Below the pieces are notes generated by a model. It was not told where the DNA came from, searched no databases, and worked only from the letters and a program-made list of their open reading frames with translations. The translations under genes were made by a program, and so were the position numbers. A DNA stretch of 11,585 nucleotides from NCBI GenBank assembly GCA_030765665.1, contig JAVCCD010000291.1:1-11585 (forward strand). The letters are read 5' to 3'. The stretch's first letter is position 1; each line of letters starts with the position of its first letter. This DNA is from Candidatus Tenebribacter mawsonii (GTDB lineage: Bacteria > Cloacimonadota > Cloacimonadia > Cloacimonadales > TCS61). Below, one piece after another: positions 1 through 7,900 of the stretch.

Positions 1-2
1 CA

Positions 3-170
3 AATATGATGTTGGAAAGAAACAATAAGTTATCTGAACTTAACAAGTTTGTATACTATAAAATCGCAACTGTTATTAAGTATTGCTTCAATAAAATCAG
101 CTTATACCAGAAAATCACATTTCAAAAACAACATAATGAACCACTGCAATTGTGGATTCAAGAATTTTGA
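3..170 (+). CDS. Possible 3' end of an unrecognised gene, cut by the left edge
   Basis: An open frame enters from the left edge and runs 55 codons to TGA at 168-170. The visible peptide is rich in Lys, Asn, Gln and aromatic residues and ends Leu-Trp-Ile-Gln-Glu-Phe. Two adjacent Met codons at 6-11 could in principle start a short gene, but no ribosome binding site can be judged so near the edge. I do not recognise a family. In such AT-rich DNA a 55-codon frame is only modest evidence for coding. A competing frame ends with TAA at 26-28, so the upstream gene might instead stop there. Confidence 0.27.
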   Translation, partial: NMMLERNNKLSELNKFVYYKIATVIKYCFNKISLYQKITFQKQHNEPLQLWIQEF

Positions 171-281
171 AAAATTTTCGGGGGATGCCTACTAAATTAT
201 ATTATTATTGACACTAATTTAATAATTTCCAATTTTCACTTTGTATATATTTATCAACACATTGAATTACATGGAGAAGGA
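171..281 (+). promoter_or_regulatory. Leader of the surface-protein operon with a weak promoter and a good ribosome binding site
   Basis: This AT-rich gap precedes the first large gene. TTGACA at 208-213 matches a -35 box exactly, but no good -10 lies 16-18 bases downstream. A Bacteroidota-style -7 element (TAnnTTTG) is approximated by TCACTTTG at 236-243, so the promoter assignment is tentative. The ribosome binding site is clearer: GGAGAAGG at 273-280 directly before ATG 282 supports that start. I see no convincing terminator for whatever lies to the left. Confidence 0.35.
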
Positions 282-2216
282 ATGAGAAAGTGTTTATTTA
301 TTATTTTTATTGTAGCACTAACATTGTCATTAAACGCACTCGGTACACTCCGTGTAGAATCCATCAAAGAACTCCCTGCAACTCACACCAACTTAGAAGT
401 ATATGATGCTGATGGCAAATATGCACCGGTATTATTGGTGAAAACTGAGCTGAAAGGATTGGGCATACAGAATATTGGCAGACCAACTAAACATGCACCT
501 GAATATAGCTCTGGTGATCATCACTATAAATTTTATATGAATGATAACCAACGTGTAGTTAAGATCACTCATGCGGATTATGAACCATTGGAAGTACGAT
601 TACTGGCAGATTTTGGGATTAATGTAAAAGCACAGCGGGTTTACGAACTAGTTTTATCTAATAGACCTGAGGAAGAATATATCCCAGTAAATATTATTAC
701 TGATCCTTCAGATGCAGAAAAGATAGTTGATGGAAATAGTATTGGAACGGGACGGAGTTTTGAAATATCTGTTGGAAAACATTTATTAGAAATCAGAAAA
801 CAAGGTTATAAATTAATTAAGCGGGAAATAGAAGTATCAAGAGCAAATAATTTATTTACTGACCTTAACATGAGACAAGTTGAAATTGCATCCGTAATAA
901 TAAAATCTATTCCAAAAAAAGCAAAGATTAAAATCGATGATCAAGATTATGATCTAACAGATAACGGTATCTGGTTGTTCCCCGGTGAACATTATCTTCT
1001 CTTATCCAAAACAGGTTATTTTAATATTGAAGAGACAATCGAGGTTTTTGAAGAAGATAATAACATTTTTGAATATAAGTTAACAAAAAATACTGGAACT
1101 CTGCAGTTGAATATTGATCCTGTTGATGCAAAGCTGAATATAAATGGGACTAATTATTCAAATCATGTTTTTGACCTTGAACCAGGAATCTATGATGTGA
1201 ATATTACTAAAGAGCAATATCTTCCGTTTACAATACAATTCGAGATTAAGATTGGAGAAACTTTTAAACAAGATATAGTTTTAACTAAAAATGTAGGTGT
1301 ACTAAATCTAACACTCCAACCAACAGATGCTGCAGTAAGTATAAATGATAAAATCTACACTCGTAATAGAATTGAGTTGACACCAGGTAGTTATGTAATA
1401 GCTGTTTCAAGGCAACAGTATCTTCCATATCTTGAAGAATTCAACATTAATCTCGGACAAACAATCAATAAAAATTTAACATTAACTAAAAATGTTGGAA
1501 CTCTTAAACTTAATATAGAACCAAGTGATGCCCGAGTTCTTATTAATAAGGAGCTTTATGTAGCAAAGAAGGAAATTGAGCTCACTCCTGGTTCTTATAA
1601 AATTGAGATCAGCAAAGAAGGTTATCATGCAATGAGTGAACCATTTGAGATTTCCATTGGTAAAGTAATTACAAAATCCTTCGAACTAAAACAAAGAGTT
1701 GGGATACTTCAATTCAGTGTTGATCCTTTGGATGCAAATATAGTAATGAAGAAAGATGAAATAATATTCAAAACATGGAATGGAATGTCATACCTTAAAT
1801 CTGTTCCGATTGGCATGTATGATCTGATTGTCAAACACTCAGATTATGTTGATCAGCAAGAAAAGATAACAATCCAAGAGAATCAGATATTGAAGAAAAA
1901 TATTATTTTGAAACCATTTGATGAGACTATGCTGCTTAAAGCTCATCACTTTGAAAAGCATAAATGGATAAGTCTTGGTTCAGCCGGGGCGTTATTAGCT
2001 ATAGGGTTAATCAGTAATTTCGTTGCAGATGGATATTATGATGATTATCAATCTGCTAATACAACTCCCGGGGCAATATCCAACCGAGACAATTATGAGA
2101 AATGGGATCAGGTTCGAGACTCTTCTTACTACATCTCTATTGGCCCAATAATTTATGGAGCTTACTGCTGGATCAGTGAAACCTATTATCGTAACCGTGC
2201 TAAGAAAGGGAAATAA
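282..2216 (+). CDS. Exported PEGA-repeat envelope protein with C-terminal membrane segments
   Basis: This 644-residue protein is probably an envelope structural or anchoring protein. Residues 1-19 form a signal peptide (basic start, then a hydrophobic run ending LNA). Residues 20-130 are an N-terminal domain I cannot name. From about 133 to 545 there are six PEGA-like repeats of 65-73 residues. Their marks are a (D/E)P.DA strand, a .PG.Y turn (PGIYDV, PGSYVI, PGSYKI) and a closing LTKN followed by VG or TG. PEGA domains are extracytoplasmic beta-sandwich modules often attached to surface layers. Two hydrophobic stretches near 562-585 and 616-632 look like membrane segments, so the C-terminus is probably membrane-embedded. 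GGAGAAGG precedes the ATG. The next gene begins one base after its stop, which implies co-expression with the lipoprotein and the secreted cargo. The PEGA assignment is strong; the exact role is unknown. Confidence 0.85.
   Translation: MRKCLFIIFIVALTLSLNALGTLRVESIKELPATHTNLEVYDADGKYAPVLLVKTELKGLGIQNIGRPTKHAPEYSSGDHHYKFYMNDNQRVVKITHADYEPLEVRLLADFGINVKAQRVYELVLSNRPEEEYIPVNIITDPSDAEKIVDGNSIGTGRSFEISVGKHLLEIRKQGYKLIKREIEVSRANNLFTDLNMRQVEIASVIIKSIPKKAKIKIDDQDYDLTDNGIWLFPGEHYLLLSKTGYFNIEETIEVFEEDNNIFEYKLTKNTGTLQLNIDPVDAKLNINGTNYSNHVFDLEPGIYDVNITKEQYLPFTIQFEIKIGETFKQDIVLTKNVGVLNLTLQPTDAAVSINDKIYTRNRIELTPGSYVIAVSRQQYLPYLEEFNINLGQTINKNLTLTKNVGTLKLNIEPSDARVLINKELYVAKKEIELTPGSYKIEISKEGYHAMSEPFEISIGKVITKSFELKQRVGILQFSVDPLDANIVMKKDEIIFKTWNGMSYLKSVPIGMYDLIVKHSDYVDQQEKITIQENQILKKNIILKPFDETMLLKAHHFEKHKWISLGSAGALLAIGLISNFVADGYYDDYQSANTTPGAISNRDNYEKWDQVRDSSYYISIGPIIYGAYCWISETYYRNRAKKGK
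678..1916 (+). repeat. Six tandem PEGA-type repeats
   Basis: The repeats lie at about residues 133-197, 201-270, 271-337, 338-404, 405-472 and 473-545. Repeats 3 to 5 are the most alike and share the junction LTKN-(V/T)-G-x-L. At DNA level the junction TTAACTAAAAATGT recurs near 1282 and 1482, which suggests fairly recent internal duplication. The first and last copies are the most diverged. Confidence 0.75.
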
Positions 2217-2217
2217 T

Positions 2218-4908
2218 ATGGAGAAGTTATTTAGAATATCAATTCTTATCTTTGCAGTTATCATTTTATCGTGTTCAGATAGAGATCCAACTAATCCTTA
2301 TGATCCAGAAGTAGGTACTGAATTTCCACCGGTTACCTTAAATTCTGTTACTGTGGTTGATATTGCTAAACTTCAGATTGCCTGGACTTCCAATTATGAA
2401 TATTACACAATTTTTGAACTCGAAAGATCTACAATAGATCAAATTTTAGGATTTAATATTATTGCGGAAATTCCTCAAGGGATTTTTTCTTATGCTGATA
2501 CTCTTGTTAATGCCGATACTACTTATTACTATCGTGTAAAAGGTATGGTTGATGAATTACACAGCTCTTATTCTAATATACTCTCCGGTAATCTTACTTT
2601 GCCTGCTCCTTCTCAATTGTCTTTGTTAGCATTAAATGATAACCAAATCCAGCTAACATGGAGTTTTCCTGCATCACGATCTTACAAGAATAATAGTAAA
2701 ATAGAAATAGAATCCAGCAAAGAAGGTAGTAGGTTTGATTTTGGATTTGCAATTGAGAGAAAGGATGATGATGGAAACTTTGTTGAGATTGCAAGAGTTG
2801 ATTCAGATATTTACTCCTTTGTCGATTCTGAACTATCCAGCGAAATATTATATACATACAGAATGCGAGCTTATTTAAATCAATCTTATTCTGAATATTC
2901 ATCAAATATCATTATTCATACAATGCCTTTAATAGAACCATCAAGTCTTATTGCAGAACCACTCTCAGATCAAATTATTTCTCTTTCGTGGATTGATAAC
3001 TGTCCTTTTGAAGAAGGTTTCAGTATTGAAAGAAAAGCTGATGGAGGAGTATTTGAGGAAATTGCTCAGTTAGAAACAGACGTGACTTCTTACCTGGACG
3101 AAGGTCTTACTTTTGGAACTTCTTATACTTACCGTGTTGCTGCTATCTCTGTTTATAATTCATCCGAATACTCTAATGAAGTTACAGCTGGTACGATCTT
3201 CCCAGCTCCAAGCAATCTTTCACTAACAGCTTTAAGTGATCATCAGGTGGAAGTGCAATGGAATTATGCATTATTGAAGGGAGAAGGATATTACTGGATA
3301 CCAACTTCATCTTCTAAAAAGACAACAGATCTCGAAAGAAGAAAGTGGAACTCTGCAGAAAGTGAAAACCGTTTTGAAGAGGGATTCTCGATTGAAAGAA
3401 AAACAACTGGAAGTGATTTCATTGAAGTAGGTTCAACAGAGGCAGGTGTTACACAATTTAACGATTCAGGGTTATTATTTGGAGAATCATACACTTATCG
3501 GATTAGAGCTTATACATCCTTAAATTATTCTGGATATTCAGGAGAAGTCACTATATCAACAGTTTTCCCTACACCAAATGGATTATCTAGTATTGCACTT
3601 GATGATCAGTCTACTGAACTAACTTGGAATGATAATTGTGATTTCGAAGATTTTTATAATGTTGAGCGATCAGAAGACTTAAATACATATGAAGAAGTAG
3701 GAGTTTTAGAAGCCAATACAACAACATTTGCTGACGAAGGTTTGCTTTTTGGAATTGTATATTACTATCGAGTACGAGCTTCAACAGGACTAAACTTCTC
3801 GGAATATTCAGAAGTGGATACTCTTGTAACAATTTTCCCTACGCCAAGTGATCTTGTAACAGAAGCAACAAGTGATGAGTCAATTGAGTTGGATTGGAAT
3901 GATAATTGTAGTTTTGAAGAAGGATACAGTGTTGAGATCAATAATGGATCGGGTTATGCTGAAATAGTTTTTACAACAAACAATACATGTAACATACTTG
4001 GTTTGGAATATGGTTTACAATACTCATTTCGTGTGCGCGCAAAACATGGTATAAATTATTCATTACCTGTTTATGCTGATGGAATAATTGAACTTTTAGC
4101 TCCGGAAAACTTGACGATCAATGCTGAGGATGATCAAACAATACATATTCAGTGGACAGCAATGGATTCATTTGAAGAAGGATTCTCAGTAGAGCGAAGC
4201 ATTAATGGAAGTGCTTTCGAAGAGATCGTTGTAACAGCTTTTGATGTGTATCAATATTGGGATTATGGATTAATCTATGGTAATAATTATACTTATCGAA
4301 TAAGATCTTTTGCTAATGAATACAATTCACCTTATTCTAGTGAAGCTACTTCTACTACTTACTTTCCAGCACCCTCAAATTTGGAATCTGAAATTCTTTC
4401 TGATACGGTAGTTGAACTTTCTTGGTTAGATAATTGCAGCTTTGAAACAGGTTATGCAATAGAAAGAAGAGATGCTGGCTCCAGCTTTGTTGAGATCGCA
4501 CAAGTTGCAGCTAACAATACTTCCTACACTGATTCTGGTCTCACGTATGGTTTGCACTATTATTACAGAGTTCGAGCTTTTACTGATATTAATTTCTCTA
4601 ATTACAGCAGTGAGAGCAGCCAGTTAGTAGAAATAACAGCTCCAACAGGATTAACAGCTACAGCAGGAACTACATCCATTACTTTGAATTGGGATGATAA
4701 CACATTGATAGAAGAAAACTATGAGATCGAGCGGAAGATTGCTGGAGAAGACTTTGTTGTAATCGCAACTATAAGTGAGGATGCAACTAATTTCACAGAT
4801 ACAAATGTTGAAAACATAGTAACGTATTTCTATCGTGTACGAGCTGTAACAGCAAATAACCAATCCGAATACTCTAACATTGCCAATGCTACGGTCGTTG
4901 GTGAGTGA
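2218..4908 (+). CDS. Giant fibronectin type III-repeat lipoprotein
   Basis: This 896-residue lipoprotein is probably surface-exposed. Its N-terminus has Lys and Arg, a hydrophobic core and a lipobox-like I-L-S-Cys with the lipidated Cys at residue 19. The following SDRDPTNPYDPE is a linker style common in FCB lipoproteins. The rest is about nine Fn3-like repeats of roughly 90 residues (boundaries near 36, 129, 237, 329, 450, 541, 628, 717 and 807). Each has an APS.L opening, a central Trp (L.W.DNC.FE.GF.IER), a Y.D.GL.(F/Y)G turn and a final YYRVRA strand. There is no catalytic domain, so binding or scaffolding is likely. I start at ATG 2218, which gives a proper signal peptide and follows the previous stop by one base; an in-frame ATG at 2155 would place 21 hydrophilic residues in front and overlap the upstream gene. 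Repeats 2 and 4 carry extra loop segments. The stop lies just upstream of the next gene. Confidence 0.87.
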   Translation: MEKLFRISILIFAVIILSCSDRDPTNPYDPEVGTEFPPVTLNSVTVVDIAKLQIAWTSNYEYYTIFELERSTIDQILGFNIIAEIPQGIFSYADTLVNADTTYYYRVKGMVDELHSSYSNILSGNLTLPAPSQLSLLALNDNQIQLTWSFPASRSYKNNSKIEIESSKEGSRFDFGFAIERKDDDGNFVEIARVDSDIYSFVDSELSSEILYTYRMRAYLNQSYSEYSSNIIIHTMPLIEPSSLIAEPLSDQIISLSWIDNCPFEEGFSIERKADGGVFEEIAQLETDVTSYLDEGLTFGTSYTYRVAAISVYNSSEYSNEVTAGTIFPAPSNLSLTALSDHQVEVQWNYALLKGEGYYWIPTSSSKKTTDLERRKWNSAESENRFEEGFSIERKTTGSDFIEVGSTEAGVTQFNDSGLLFGESYTYRIRAYTSLNYSGYSGEVTISTVFPTPNGLSSIALDDQSTELTWNDNCDFEDFYNVERSEDLNTYEEVGVLEANTTTFADEGLLFGIVYYYRVRASTGLNFSEYSEVDTLVTIFPTPSDLVTEATSDESIELDWNDNCSFEEGYSVEINNGSGYAEIVFTTNNTCNILGLEYGLQYSFRVRAKHGINYSLPVYADGIIELLAPENLTINAEDDQTIHIQWTAMDSFEEGFSVERSINGSAFEEIVVTAFDVYQYWDYGLIYGNNYTYRIRSFANEYNSPYSSEATSTTYFPAPSNLESEILSDTVVELSWLDNCSFETGYAIERRDAGSSFVEIAQVAANNTSYTDSGLTYGLHYYYRVRAFTDINFSNYSSESSQLVEITAPTGLTATAGTTSITLNWDDNTLIEENYEIERKIAGEDFVVIATISEDATNFTDTNVENIVTYFYRVRAVTANNQSEYSNIANATVVGE
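2662..2742 (+). other. Extra hydrophilic segment in Fn3 repeat 2
   Basis: Between the conserved Trp (residue 148) and the FxxGFxIER strand, most repeats have about five residues (for example IDNCP). Here there are about 24, rich in Ser, Lys, Glu and Asn, including SKIEIESSKEGSR. The frame and the flanking repeat pattern are intact, so it is an in-frame insertion or expansion in one loop. Confidence 0.6.
3262..3372 (+). other. Extra hydrophilic segment in Fn3 repeat 4
   Basis: At the same loop position as in repeat 2, after Trp 348, about 37 residues replace the usual five. The segment contains SSSKKTTDLERRKW and ends NR before FEEGFSIERK resumes. It is strongly charged and polar, and the reading frame is kept. 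Confidence 0.6.
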
Positions 4909-4916
4909 GGTGGATG

Positions 4917-7900
4917 ATGAAGAAAACACTAGTTTTAGTTTTAATCGTTTTGCCAATAATACTATTTTCACAAATACCACCTGAAATCCTTTGGACAAAT
5001 AATTATGGTAATACAAATTATACTAGAGGATACTCTATCCGCCAATTAGAAAATAATGATTTTATTATATCAGGTACAAGTGGTGATCAAGTACATTTAT
5101 TAAGAATTACCGAAAATGGTGATACTCTTTGGACAAATACTTATGGTGGAACAAATCAAGCTAACGGTAGAGATTTTATTATCACAAACGAGGATAGCAT
5201 ATGTGTAATTGGTGGCAATAAGTTATTCAAAACAAACAGTAATGGTGATCTTCTTTGGGAAAAACAATATAATTTTGGTTTTTTTGCAATGGACATTACA
5301 GATGATGATGGTTATGTAATGTGTGCTAATAATATTGTCAAAACAGATGAATTTGGTAACGAAGAATGGAATAACGGTCTTTATGGTGAATTCTATGATA
5401 TTGAACAAACAACAGATGGAGGATTTGTTATTGCAGGAATGTTGAACAATATACCAGTAGCCAGGCATGGTGTGTTAGCAAAATTGGACTCTTTGGGTAA
5501 TGAAGAGTGGAGGATACAATTTGGTGAGGATAATAATAATTACGGTTACTCAGTAAAAGTTACTTCAGACGGTGGTTATATACTCACTGGTTGGAAATTT
5601 GTGGACCATGCAACATATTCAGCAATATATTTATTGAAAACAGATATTGATGGAAATGTGATTTGGGAGAATACATATGGAGATTATTATTGGCAAAAAG
5701 GCTTCTCTGTTATAGAAACTTTTGATAATAATTTTGTCGTAGCTGGTTTCTCTGATTGGCAATATCTACACATATTTAAAGTAGATAATAATGGTAATCA
5801 GATATGGGAAATGGACCTAGATGGTTATCATTCTGATACTTCAAAAATTGAGATACAACAAATACATGATGAAGGTTTTATTGTTGTAGGTTCAAATAGT
5901 GATGATACATCTATAAGGGTGTCACGCTTCAAGTCTGATTTATTTGCAGATTTTTCCGTAAATACAACATCGGGTCATATTCTACTGGAAGTAAATTTTT
6001 ATGATGAAACAATTGGATCAGCGACTACATGGGAGTGGGATTTCAATAATGATGGAACAATAGATTCCTATGAGCAGAATCCGACCTGGATATATTCTAC
6101 ACCTGGTATTTATTCAGTAGCCTTAACAGTTTATGATATAAGCAACACAGACACTATGATCAAAACAGATTTGATAACTGTTGTGAATTCACCTACAATT
6201 ATTAATATTCCATACGACTATCCTACAATACAGGAAGGAATCAATGCTGCAGTAATTGGTGATACTGTTCTTGTGCAACCGGGTAATTATTTAGAAAACA
6301 TAGATTTCATTGGAAAAAATATAACAGTTGGTTCTTTGTTCTTAACAACTCAGGATACATCTTACATCTCTCAAACCATCATTGATGGAAATCAAAATGG
6401 ACGTGTTGTTACTTTTGTGAGTGGAGAAGATTCCACTGCGGTAATTTGTGGATTTACGATTATGAATGGTGTTGCTTATGGTGATGGTGGAGGTATAGAA
6501 TGTAATAATTCATCCCCAAGCTTATACAACCTTAAGATAACCAGTAACACTGCATCTGATCATGGAGGTGGTATTTCATGTGCGGGTTCAAGTGCTAAAA
6601 TTAGTAATGTAGAAATAATGAATAATAGTGCCAACATAGCTGGTGGTGGGATTGCTTATTATGGATGTTACGTTACCGATTTTACTCCTAATTTAAATTA
6701 TGTAATAATAACTAATAATCATGCTGATGTTAAAGGTGGTGGAATTATCTGTAACGGCTCAACTCCTAATTTGAATAATGTACTAATTGCAAATAATAAT
6801 GTATATAATCATTATGAGAGCTCAGGGGGAGGGATATTATGCGAAAATAATTCTGATTTAATCATTAATAATGTAACAATAACTGGAAACAGTGTTACGG
6901 GAAGTAATATATTAGAAGGTGGCGGAATTTATTGCAATACCAATTCCAACTTAACTATAACAAATTCAATAGTTTTTAACAATTCAGGAGGTAACAATAT
7001 TTATGTAAATACTGCAATTAATAATAGCAGTATACTAATGACGTTTTCTGCCATTTCAGGATCTTACTATAATTTTAGCCCTGGGATAGGATGTATTACC
7101 GAAAATCCTCAATTTGTAGATCAAATAAATGGAGACTATCATTTATCAGAAAACTCCCCATGTATTGATGCAGGTGATCCAACATTTCCATTCGATCCAG
7201 ATGGAACCGTTGTAGATATGGGTGCATTTTATTATCAACAACTAAAAGCTGACTTTGCTGCAATACCTACTTCTGGGCATGTACCTTTAACAGTAAATTA
7301 TTATGATGAATCATTATTAGAAATAGTTCCAATAATAGTCTGGGAATGGGATTTCAATAATGATGGAACAATTGACTCCTATGATCAGAATCCTTCTTAT
7401 ACTTACGATGATATTGGAATTTACTCCGTCTCTCTAACAGTTACAGATAGCAATGATTCAATTGATACTGAAATAAAAATTAACTATATTGATGTAAACA
7501 ATTCATATCCAGTTATTCAGACTCCTTTGGGTACATTGGACATGTCCGAAGATGAGCCAGATTCCACTTCGATCAACCTGAATAATTATTTCTCCGACCC
7601 AGATGGAGATGAACTAACTTATACATTTATAGGTAATGATAGTATTTCCGTAGAAGTATTAGAAGATGGTCGAGTTGTTTTTACGCCTAATGAGAATTGG
7701 TTTGGTGAAGAGATCATACATTTTACTGCTGATGATCTTTGGGAAACAGATTCACAGCCGGCAGATGAAAAAAATGATGTTCCAACTAAACAAGAACCCA
7801 ATAATACGGATAGAAGAATAAAACATTCAAATGAGTTTGATCAACCAGTATTCAGTAACAGCAGGATAGATGACCCAGAAAGTGATAACAGATCTTCTGT

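Larger units (their letters stand above)
2323..4899 (+). repeat. Array of about nine Fn3-like repeats
   Basis: The repeats are conserved at protein level (W.DNC.FEEGFSIER, then GL.FG..Y.YRVRA) and in places at DNA level: TGGAATGATAATTGT occurs in two of them, and a TTTTCCCTAC(A/G)CCAA linker separates neighbours near 3562 and 3833. Repeat 6 (residues 541-627) is the most degenerate. Coordinates cover the whole array. Confidence 0.75.

Noticed and set aside
208..251. Classical sigma-70 promoter using TTGACA at 208
   Set aside because: TATATT at 246-251 is 32 bases away and nothing near position 230 resembles a -10 box, so it is kept only as a weak possibility.
2155..2217. Earlier in-frame ATG for the Fn3 lipoprotein
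   Set aside because: It would overlap the end of the PEGA gene and place 21 residues before a clear lipoprotein signal; ATG 2218 gives the signal and follows the stop by one base.
2594..2905. 103-codon open frame on the minus strand
   Set aside because: It lies wholly inside the Fn3 gene, its sequence looks like the reverse of repeat codons, and it has no recognisable domain. The other minus-strand frames (for example 4651-5016 and 10256-10474) are rejected for the same reason.
2323..4899. CRISPR-like or satellite repeats
   Set aside because: The regularity comes from about 90-residue protein repeats with diverged DNA; there are no short identical repeats with even spacers.
6207..7230. Active pectate lyase or other polysaccharide lyase
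   Set aside because: The fold pattern is a right-handed beta-helix, but I see no lyase catalytic cluster; the GGGI turns are structural.
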